From Deltaproteobacteria bacterium (GTDB lineage: Bacteria; Myxococcota; Kuafuiibacteriia; Kuafuiibacteriales; Kuafuiibacteriaceae), in assembly GCA_016703535.1 (NCBI GenBank), contig JADJBV010000001.1:2108001-2172000 (forward strand): a DNA stretch of 64,000 bases, written 5' to 3'. Shown in pieces: positions 17,398 through 23,518 of this stretch. Position numbers and translations under genes: made by a program. Every line of letters starts with the position of its first letter. Within the stretch, counting starts at the first letter, position 1. The notes under the pieces are model-generated. The model ran no database searches, had not been told where the DNA came from, and was given only the letters and a program-made list of their open reading frames with translations.

Positions 17398-18261
17398 ATG
17401 GCTGACGACAGCGGCAAGGTGGGTGGATCCGGTTCAACCGGCGGCACCACCAGCGCGACCCACACCGGCAACACCCGCGGCACGACCGAACAAAAAGGGG
17501 TCAGCGCCTCCGAACGGGCGGAGGTCAACCGAGCGACGGAGGCCGTAGGCGATCGGGAGGTCGCCGATCAGGCCGCCAAGGTGACCGGCGCCGCGTCGAC
17601 CACCGACGGCTTCGAGACCGCCGCCGCCGCCAAGACCGAAGCGACCAAGGCCAAAGACGCCGACGACGCCAAGATCGAGGCGGTCGCCGATCAGCTGGCC
17701 CAGGCCTCCCCCACCGCCGACAAGTTGGTGGCGGAGTTCCGGGCCGCGGGCGGGACCTTCGTGGCCAGCCCCAAGGGGAGCTTCATCACCGGTCAAGACG
17801 ATCCGAACCCCAAGATCCACGTGGGGCCCGGCTCGACCGAGGACCAGTTGAGCTCGGTCGCCCACGAGCTCGGCCACTTCGACTTCCGAGGCAATCCGCA
17901 GGGCAAATATCAGCCTCCGGGCACTGGCCAAGGCTTGACCGACCACCAGATCGAGATGGCGCGCCAACACGACTACATCGCCAGCAACGCCAAGGCGAAC
18001 TTGGCCGACGAGGGGCACGCGACCATCGTCGAGAAACAGATCCGAGACGAAGTTTTGCAGAACTCCGGCGTCGACATCGGAGTCAGCGGCCTCCCGGTCG
18101 ACCATCCGCTCCTTTCGAAGCGCGGCTCCCTCGATGAGCAGCGCGCCGCGATCGGCGACTACTTCGGCACCCACCTCTCCACCAGCACTGACAACGAGAA
18201 CTACCGGTCGTACTACAACCAGTCGTACATCGACTTCTACAGCCAGAACTTCCTGCCGTGA
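17398..18261 (+). CDS. Putative zinc metallopeptidase effector (HELGH motif)
   Basis: A 287-residue soluble protein without signal peptide. The first ~100 residues are Gly/Thr/Ala-rich, charged and probably disordered. A zinc-binding HELGH lies at residues 156-160 in LSSVAHELGHFDFRG. About 45 residues later comes DEGHATIVEKQIRDEVLQN with SGVDIGVSG. I recall very similar DEGxA...IRxE...GPDIGI segments in metallopeptidase domains at the C-terminus of polymorphic toxins, where the Glu of DEG may be the third ligand. A gluzincin-like toxin or effector is my inference. The next gene (18302) could be its immunity protein. A start at 17398 is supported by position but the ribosome binding site is weak. 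Confidence 0.7.
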   Translation: MADDSGKVGGSGSTGGTTSATHTGNTRGTTEQKGVSASERAEVNRATEAVGDREVADQAAKVTGAASTTDGFETAAAAKTEATKAKDADDAKIEAVADQLAQASPTADKLVAEFRAAGGTFVASPKGSFITGQDDPNPKIHVGPGSTEDQLSSVAHELGHFDFRGNPQGKYQPPGTGQGLTDHQIEMARQHDYIASNAKANLADEGHATIVEKQIRDEVLQNSGVDIGVSGLPVDHPLLSKRGSLDEQRAAIGDYFGTHLSTSTDNENYRSYYNQSYIDFYSQNFLP

Positions 18262-18301
18262 TCGGGGCCGCCGAGGTCACCTCGGGTTCAGGAGGACAGT
18301 C

Positions 18302-18745
18302 ATGGGACGGAACTTCGACCGGGCCGTGCGCGCCCAACTCATCGAGGGGAGCAACGGAGATCGCTTTGGGGTCGCCGAAGAGGCCGAGCCCCTCTTGCGG
18401 GCTGCCCTGGCCCGGGATCTGAAGGAGGCGAATGTTGCCGAGAGTGTCGTCGCCGGGCTCCGGCTGGCGGCGGCCTTCGACGGCGAGCTCGGGTCGCCCG
18501 GCTTGGCCTCCCTGATCCGCGAGTTGCTCCGATCGTCACCGGCCGCGATCGCCGCGATCCGAGGGACCCAACGCCAGGACTCTCCCCTTGACGCCACTCG
18601 GCGCTTCGTCCTTCGGGAGGGGCGAGAGGTGGCGCTGCTCGCCCCCAACGTCTCTGCGACCACACCCCAGCGGTCCATCCCGTTGCGGGCGCTCTTCGAC
18701 CTCGGCGCCCGAGGCCCCCGAGGTCAACACCGGAAAAGCGGGTGA
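18302..18745 (+). CDS. Small protein of unknown function, possible immunity partner of the HELGH protein
   Basis: A 147-residue soluble protein. ATG 18302 follows a good ribosome binding site (AGGAGGA at 18290-18296) and sits 40 bases after the HELGH gene stop, so they are likely cotranscribed. No domain is recognised. The middle is Ala/Leu-rich and probably helical (EEAEPLLRAALARDLKEANVAESVVAGLRLAAAF). The end is basic (GPRGQHRKSG). A small gene directly downstream of a candidate toxin is the usual place for an immunity protein; that is context only. Confidence 0.6.
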   Translation: MGRNFDRAVRAQLIEGSNGDRFGVAEEAEPLLRAALARDLKEANVAESVVAGLRLAAAFDGELGSPGLASLIRELLRSSPAAIAAIRGTQRQDSPLDATRRFVLREGREVALLAPNVSATTPQRSIPLRALFDLGARGPRGQHRKSG

Positions 18746-18836
18746 CACTTACAGACCGCGACCACCACGCACCCCAAAAAAAGAGGTACAGAAGCGGCCT
18801 GAGCGGCCGGAGGAGATCCTACCGGGAGGATGTCCA

Positions 18837-19127
18837 GTGGCGTTGATCCGTTTGATCGATTGGAGCCGAGTCACGAAAGACCGAGATCCAGAGTTGTCGA
18901 AGATCATCGAGGCGGCGATTCGGAACAATCCCAGCCATCACATCACCGGCTACCTGGCCTTCGACCGCAACCGCTTCGCGCAGGTGCTCGAGGGCGCCCC
19001 CGGGCCCGTCAGCAGCCTCTTCCACAGGATCGCCTCGGACCCCCGCCATCGGGACGTGACCCTGGTTGAGGTCAAGGCGGTTGAAGAACGGAGCTTCGAG
19101 GCCTGGGACGACATCCAAGCGGCCTGA
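18837..19127 (+). CDS. BLUF-domain protein lacking the photoactive Tyr
   Basis: A 96-residue stand-alone BLUF (flavin blue-light sensor) domain. GTG 18837 is chosen because GGAGGA lies six bases upstream and translation begins at the first BLUF strand. Conserved parts: N31 (AppA Asn45 position) in NNPSHHITG, Q49 (AppA Gln63) in FAQVLEG, DPRHRDV, and Trp90 in FEAWDD. The first strand reads LIDWSR where nearly all BLUF domains have LIYxS, so the Tyr needed for the photocycle is Asp8 (GAT instead of TAT). FAD may still bind but the canonical photoreaction should fail. It has no output domain. The CDS lies 91 bases after the previous gene. Confidence 0.8.
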   Translation: MALIRLIDWSRVTKDRDPELSKIIEAAIRNNPSHHITGYLAFDRNRFAQVLEGAPGPVSSLFHRIASDPRHRDVTLVEVKAVEERSFEAWDDIQAA

Positions 19128-19128
19128 T

Positions 19129-19164
19129 CGTCCGGGGTCCGTCCGGGGTCCGTCCGGGGTCCGG
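19129..19164. repeat. Short tandem repeat, 3 x 11 bases
   Basis: Three exact copies of CGTCCGGGGTC (19129-19139, 19140-19150, 19151-19161) followed by CGG. It lies between the convergent stops of the BLUF gene and rsmI, starting one base after the BLUF stop. It may be a slippage-prone spacer with no function. Confidence 0.9.
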
Positions 19165-19167
19165 ATT

Positions 19168-20004
19168 TCATTCCGTGGGGCGTCCGCGCAGGGACAAAAC
19201 CAGGGCGTAGGCCTCTTGTTTCGTGAGCCCACAGGTGGCCGCGACCGCCTTGGCGATCTCGGCGGTCCGTTCACCCTGGGCCAGCAGCCGCAGCGCCAGA
19301 GCCTCGGCGGCGGCCGGCCCAACCTGGGCGGCCTCGGCCCCGGGCCGGCCGACGATGATCACCGCCTCACCCTTGGCCCCTTCGTCGAAATGTTGGGCCA
19401 ACTCGAGCAACGTGCCCCGGGCCAGCTCCTCGAATTTTTTGGTCAACTCCCGACCGACGCAGGCCGGCCGATCGCCGAGGATCCGGGCCAGATCCGACAA
19501 GGTTTCGCTGAGGCGGTGGGTGGCTTCGTAGAAGACCAAGGCGTAGGGCCCCTGCCGGTGAGGGCCGAGGAGTTCGGTCCGTTCCCCGGCGTGCCTTGGC
19601 AAAAAGCCGAAGAATAGAAACGGGTGGGCCGGGATCCCGGAGGCGACCAAGGCCGAAAGCAAAGCGCTGGCGCCGGGGATCGGCACCACCGGGTGGCCCG
19701 CGGCGATCGCCGCCGCGACCAACGCCGCGCCCGGATCACTGAGGAGTGGGGTGCCGGCGTCACTGACCAACGCCAGGTCCTTCCCTTCGGACAGCTGCAA
19801 AAGCAGCCCGGCCTCGACCCGCTCATCGCTGTGAGCGTGATAAGCCCGGGTTGGGGTCTGGATGCCGTGGGCCTCCAGGAGGCGCCGGGTGACCCGGGTG
19901 TCCTCGCAGGCGATCAACGCCACCTCCTTCAACACCCGCAGGGCCCGGAGCGTGATGTCCTCCAGGTTCCCGATCGGGGTCGAGACCACGTAGAGGGTGC
20001 CCAC
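19168..20004 (-). CDS. rsmI: 16S rRNA (cytidine-1402-2'-O)-methyltransferase
   Basis: A 278-residue SAM-dependent tetrapyrrole-methylase-fold enzyme that methylates the ribose of C1402 in the ribosomal decoding centre. The start is GTG 20004 (VGTLYVVSTPIGNLEDITLRAL), 11 bases after the yraN stop. Signatures include ACEDTRVTRRLL, ALVSDAGTPLLSDPG, VPIPGASALLSALVASG, and YEATHRLSETL. Its position beside yraN is the common bacterial arrangement. The C-terminal extension (KAVAATCGLTKQEAYALVLSL) is the usual helix-turn-helix-like end. Confidence 0.96.
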   Translation of the reverse strand: MGTLYVVSTPIGNLEDITLRALRVLKEVALIACEDTRVTRRLLEAHGIQTPTRAYHAHSDERVEAGLLLQLSEGKDLALVSDAGTPLLSDPGAALVAAAIAAGHPVVPIPGASALLSALVASGIPAHPFLFFGFLPRHAGERTELLGPHRQGPYALVFYEATHRLSETLSDLARILGDRPACVGRELTKKFEELARGTLLELAQHFDEGAKGEAVIIVGRPGAEAAQVGPAAAEALALRLLAQGERTAEIAKAVAATCGLTKQEAYALVLSLRGRPTE

Positions 20005-20015
20005 CGCCGGCCACC

Positions 20016-20390
20016 CTAGTACGCGCCGGGGCCGACGTCGAAGGCGTTCTGGAACAACTCGAAGCGGCCTTCGTCGGCTACGATCGCCACCACGTCGAAG
20101 CGCACCATCGGCCAACGCCCCTTGGCCTCCTGGCACAAAAAGGCCAGGGCCGCCCGCACCACCTTTTGTTGCTTTTTTTTGCCGACGGTCTCGGCCGGTC
20201 GCCCGTGTCCCGCGCCTTTTCGGGAGCGGACCTCCACGAAGCAGAGGATCTCGCCGTCCCAGCCGATCCGGTCGACCTCCCCGCCTCCACCCCGCCAGTT
20301 CCGGGCCACGATCCGATACCCTCGGGCGCTCAAGAAGGCCTCGGCCTCGGCTTCGAAACCAAATCCAGTGTGTTGGGTCGGGCTGGGCAT
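20016..20390 (-). CDS. yraN: YraN family (UPF0102) putative endonuclease
   Basis: About 124 residues from ATG 20390 (MPSPTQHTGF); a start at 20453 would overlap the divergent Fis-like gene. The UPF0102 pattern is present: AEAFLSARGYRIVARNWR, GGEVDRIGWDGEILCFVEVR, and KKQQKVVRAALAFL. The Glu-Asp-Glu-x-Arg arrangement is that of the restriction-endonuclease-like fold and of Holliday-junction resolvase relatives. The biological role is not well defined. It is cotranscribed with rsmI. Confidence 0.9.
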   Translation of the reverse strand: MPSPTQHTGFGFEAEAEAFLSARGYRIVARNWRGGGGEVDRIGWDGEILCFVEVRSRKGAGHGRPAETVGKKKQQKVVRAALAFLCQEAKGRWPMVRFDVVAIVADEGRFELFQNAFDVGPGAY

Positions 20391-20451
20391 GCCCCAGGGG
20401 AAAGTGCACGAGATGGGCCAAGGGTTGACCTTCTCGGCGCGGCTTCCCAGC

Positions 20452-20757
20452 ATGCGGCCCGTGCCGCTCTACGAGCTGCTCCTCGACGCCGGGCCCGATC
20501 CCAACGAGGCCTCCCTGGAGACCTTGGTGATGGCCGAACTCAAGGCCTACGTGCGCCTCCTCCAGGGTCACGCGCCCAGCGACCTCTACGGCCTGATCAT
20601 GCCCCAGCTGGAGCGCCCCTTGGTGCAGATCGCCATGGAGATGGCCGAAGGCCGGCAACTCCACGCGGCGGCGATGTTGGGCATCCACCGGAACACGCTG
20701 CGGGTGCGGCTGAAGGCCTTGGGCCTGGACGAACGCCTGGGACGGGAGTCGCCATGA
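20452..20757 (+). CDS. Fis-type helix-turn-helix DNA-binding protein
   Basis: About 101 residues from ATG 20452; an in-frame ATG at 20413 would add 13. The C-terminal third is a Fis HTH: AAAMLGIHRNTLRVRLKALGL, in which LGI.RNTLR is the recognition-helix signature also found at the end of NtrC-type activators. The N-terminal two thirds (ETLVMAELKAYVRLLQGHAP, LERPLVQIAMEMAEG) fit the Fis dimerisation helices. It heads the overlapping operon through thiE to the adenylation gene and could regulate it or act as a nucleoid protein. Its stop overlaps the thiE start (ATGA). Confidence 0.82.
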   Translation: MRPVPLYELLLDAGPDPNEASLETLVMAELKAYVRLLQGHAPSDLYGLIMPQLERPLVQIAMEMAEGRQLHAAAMLGIHRNTLRVRLKALGLDERLGRESP

Positions 20758-21389
20758 ACCTCGGCCTTTATCCGATCCTCGACGTCGGTCCCCGCACCCC
20801 TCCCGAAGGGGTGCCGGCCTTGGCGGCGGCCTACCTCCAAGGCGGCGCCCGCCTGCTCCAGCTCCGGGCCAAGGCGTTGGCCGTCCGCCCTTTCCTGGAG
20901 TTGGCCCGGGCCCTTTTGCCGTTGGTGCACCGGGCCGGCGGGCGCTTGATCATCAACGATCGACCCGATCTGGCGTGGATGGCCGAGGCCGACGGCGTCC
21001 ACCTCGGTCAAGACGATCTGCCGGCGGAGGTGGTGCGGCCTTGGTTGCCGGCGAAGATGATCATCGGCGTGTCCTGTCACAACGAGGTCGACCTCCTGGC
21101 GGTGGCCAACGCGGGGGTCGCCGACTACTGCGGCTACGGCCCGATCTTTCCGACCGGCAGCAAAGCCAACCCGGACCCGCTGGTGGGCGTGGCGGGGTTG
21201 GCCGCGGCCGTGAAGCAGTTCCCCGGCCTGCCCTTGGTCGCCATCGGCGGCCTGACCCGCCAAAACCTGGCCGAAGTGGCGGCCACCGGCGTCTCGGGGG
21301 CGGCCTTGATCGCGGATCTCTTGGCCGGCCCCGATCCAACCACCGCGTGCCGAGAGGCGGTCGCTGCGTTTATGGTGAAGCCGCGATGA
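20754..21389 (+). CDS. thiE: Thiamine phosphate synthase
   Basis: A 211-residue TIM-barrel enzyme that joins the pyrimidine (HMP-PP) and thiazole (THZ-P) halves to make thiamine phosphate. Signatures: GARLLQLRAKAL, LIINDRPDLAWMAEADGVHLGQ with the QDDLP that follows, PIFPTGSKANPDP in the phosphate-binding area, and AIGGLTRQNL. Length is normal. It overlaps the Fis-like gene by ATGA and the next gene by ATGA. No other thi gene is in the window and I see no TPP riboswitch upstream. Confidence 0.95.
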   Translation: MNLGLYPILDVGPRTPPEGVPALAAAYLQGGARLLQLRAKALAVRPFLELARALLPLVHRAGGRLIINDRPDLAWMAEADGVHLGQDDLPAEVVRPWLPAKMIIGVSCHNEVDLLAVANAGVADYCGYGPIFPTGSKANPDPLVGVAGLAAAVKQFPGLPLVAIGGLTRQNLAEVAATGVSGAALIADLLAGPDPTTACREAVAAFMVKPR

Positions 21390-22126
21390 GCCGACGACCC
21401 CGGATCTTGGTGACCCTGGACCTGGGGGAGAGCCTCCGCAAAGGCGTGCCCTTCCCCAACGTGAACCTGAAGCTCGCGTACGTGCGGGCGGTGGAGAAGG
21501 CCGGCGGCACGCCCCTCTTGGTGGCGCCCACCGAAGATCGGGCGGTGATCGACGAGCTGATCGGCCTGCTCGATGGCTTGGTGATCACCGGCGGCGCCTT
21601 CGACATCGATCCCGCTCGGTACGGGCAGTCGGTGCGGGGGCGGATCGATCAACCCCTGCCCCTCCGCACCAACTTCGAGTGGGCCCTGACCGAAGCCGCG
21701 ATGGCCGACATGAAGCCGGTCCTCGGGATCTGCGGCGGTATGCAGCTGCTCAACGTGATCACCGGCGGCACCTTGATCCAAGACGTCGGCGCCGAGGTCC
21801 CGGGGGCCCTGCCCCACGAGCAGGCCACCTCCCCGGCCCTGGCCGATCACCCGGTGCAGCTGGTGCCCGGTTGTCCCTTGGCCCAGTGGGTCGGCGCCGG
21901 TGAACTTTCGGTCAACACCACCCACCACCAGGCGGTGGACCGGCTGGGCCAAGGGTTGGAAGTATGGGGCCGGGCCCCGGACGGGGTGATCGAAGCCATC
22001 GGTCACCGGGACCACCCTCTGTGGGTTGGGGTCCAGTGGCACCCGGAGCTCTTGGCCGACCGGGCCTCGGATGCGCTCTACGGGCATCTCGTGACCTCGG
22101 CCAGTCGTGTTATATCGGCCCGGTGA
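21386..22126 (+). CDS. Class-I glutamine amidotransferase-like hydrolase (peptidase C26, PuuD-like)
   Basis: A 246-residue gamma-glutamyl hydrolase-type enzyme. The nucleophile elbow is LGICGGMQLLN, with catalytic Cys, and the His-Glu of the triad is in GVQWHPEL. The family signature ITGGAFDIDPARYG and the NTTHHQAVDRLG segment match gamma-glutamyl-GABA hydrolase (PuuD) and relatives. The usual substrate is a gamma-glutamyl amide. It is joined by 4-base overlaps to thiE before and the carrier-protein gene after. It could remove a gamma-glutamyl protecting group in the adjoining pathway, but that is only inference. Confidence 0.88.
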   Translation: MSRRPRILVTLDLGESLRKGVPFPNVNLKLAYVRAVEKAGGTPLLVAPTEDRAVIDELIGLLDGLVITGGAFDIDPARYGQSVRGRIDQPLPLRTNFEWALTEAAMADMKPVLGICGGMQLLNVITGGTLIQDVGAEVPGALPHEQATSPALADHPVQLVPGCPLAQWVGAGELSVNTTHHQAVDRLGQGLEVWGRAPDGVIEAIGHRDHPLWVGVQWHPELLADRASDALYGHLVTSASRVISAR

Positions 22127-22368
22127 GCGACCGGAAGACCGAGCTCCTCGAGTTCCTCCAAAAAGAGCTGGCCCAGGATCACCCGGGCGTCGACCTCTCC
22201 ACCGAACCCCTGGTGGAGAGCGGGATCATCGACTCCTTGGGGATCATGAAGTTGGTCCAGTTCCTGGAGCAGCGGTACCAGCTGAAGATCGGCGATCAAG
22301 ATCTGGTCCCCGACAACTTCGAGAACCTGGACGCGATCCTGAGGCTCCTCGCCGAAAAAGGCCGCTGA
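22123..22368 (+). CDS. Stand-alone acyl/peptidyl carrier protein
   Basis: An 81-residue carrier protein starting at GTG 22123 within the stop of the previous gene. The phosphopantetheine site is Ser38 in the helix-2 motif ESGIIDSLGIMKLV, and the rest (FLEQRYQLKIGDQDLVPDNFENLDAIL) matches the helical bundle. It is followed after one base by an acyl-CoA-dehydrogenase-type gene and then an adenylation gene. In that setting it most likely carries an aminoacyl group as a thioester, like PltL or AnaD, not a fatty acid chain. The cargo is inferred from context. Confidence 0.9.
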   Translation: MSDRKTELLEFLQKELAQDHPGVDLSTEPLVESGIIDSLGIMKLVQFLEQRYQLKIGDQDLVPDNFENLDAILRLLAEKGR

Positions 22369-22369
22369 C

Positions 22370-23518
22370 ATGGACTTCACCGAGTCCGAAGAGCAGGCCC
22401 TCTTCCGCCGGCAGATCGTCGAGTTCGCCCGGGCGCGCCTGAACAGCGGCGTCAAAGAGCGGGAGTCGAGCGGCACCTTCGATCGGGCCGGCTTTTTGGC
22501 CTGCGCCGAGATCGGCCTCTTGGGCCTGCCGGTGCCCGAGGCCTACGGCGGCCTGGGCCAAGGGGTGGTCAGCTCGATGATCGCCATGGAGGCCTTGGGT
22601 TACGGCGCCGAGGACCAGGGCCTGGCCTTTGCGGTCAACACCCAGCTGTGGACCTGTGAGGTGCCCATCCTCCACTTCGGCACCGAGGCCCAAAAGCAGC
22701 GCTATTTGCCCAAGCTGGTCACCGGCGAGTTGATCGGCGGCCACGCCACCACCGAACCCAACTCCGGCTCCGACGCCTACGCGATGGAGACCAAGGCCGA
22801 ACTCAAAGACGGCGTTTGGATCTTGAACGGCAACAAGACCTTCATCACCAACGCGCCGATCGCCGACGTGTTGATCATCTTCGCCAGCACCGGCGAGTCC
22901 AAAGGTTTTGGCGGCGGCATCACCGCCTTTTTGGTGGAGACCGATCAAAAGGGCGTCCAGATCGGGCCGCCGCTCAAGAAGATGGGCCTCAAGACCTCCC
23001 CGATGGCCGAGGTCCACCTGGAGGACGTGGTGGTCCCGCCCGAGATGGTCCTTGGAAAAAAGGGCGGCGGCGCGGCGATCTTTTCCTCCGAGATGGAGTG
23101 GGAACGTTCCTGCCTTTTTGCCTGCCACCTGGGGGCCATGGCCCGGCAGCTCGAGAAGTGTGTGGAGTACGCCAAAGAGCGCAAGCAGTTCGGCCAGGCG
23201 ATCGGCAAGTACCAGGCGATCTCGCACCGCTTGGCCAACATGAAGCTGCGGATCGAGATGGCCCGCCCCATGTTGTACAAGGTCGGCTGGCTCAAAGATC
23301 AAGGCCAACGGGCGGTGCTCGAGGCGGCCATCGCCAAGCTCTACGTCTCCGAGGCCTACGTGCAGTCCTCTTTGGACGCGGTGCAGATCTTCGGCGGCTA
23401 CGGCTACATGGAGGAGTACGACGTGGAGCGCATGTTGCGCGACGCGGTGGGCAGCGTGCTCTACTCCGGGACCTCGGACATCCAGCGCAACATCATCGCC
23501 CGGTGGCTGGGCCTGTGA
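22370..23518 (+). CDS. Acyl-CoA dehydrogenase family flavoprotein (likely aminoacyl-carrier-protein dehydrogenase)
   Basis: A 382-residue FAD enzyme of normal ACAD length with the signatures GHATTEPNSGSDAYAMETKA, ERKQFGQAIGKYQAI and QIFGGYGYMEEYDVERMLRD. The usual MCAD base in YEGT is absent: here it reads LYSGTSDIQRNIIARW. Instead Glu245 in EMEWERSC lies at the helix-G position used by isovaleryl-CoA dehydrogenase and, as I recall, by prolyl-carrier-protein dehydrogenases of the PltE/RedW type. With a carrier gene before and an adenylation gene overlapping its stop (GTGA), its substrate is probably an amino acid tethered to the carrier. An ordinary branched-chain acyl-CoA dehydrogenase remains possible. 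Confidence 0.9.
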   Translation: MDFTESEEQALFRRQIVEFARARLNSGVKERESSGTFDRAGFLACAEIGLLGLPVPEAYGGLGQGVVSSMIAMEALGYGAEDQGLAFAVNTQLWTCEVPILHFGTEAQKQRYLPKLVTGELIGGHATTEPNSGSDAYAMETKAELKDGVWILNGNKTFITNAPIADVLIIFASTGESKGFGGGITAFLVETDQKGVQIGPPLKKMGLKTSPMAEVHLEDVVVPPEMVLGKKGGGAAIFSSEMEWERSCLFACHLGAMARQLEKCVEYAKERKQFGQAIGKYQAISHRLANMKLRIEMARPMLYKVGWLKDQGQRAVLEAAIAKLYVSEAYVQSSLDAVQIFGGYGYMEEYDVERMLRDAVGSVLYSGTSDIQRNIIARWLGL

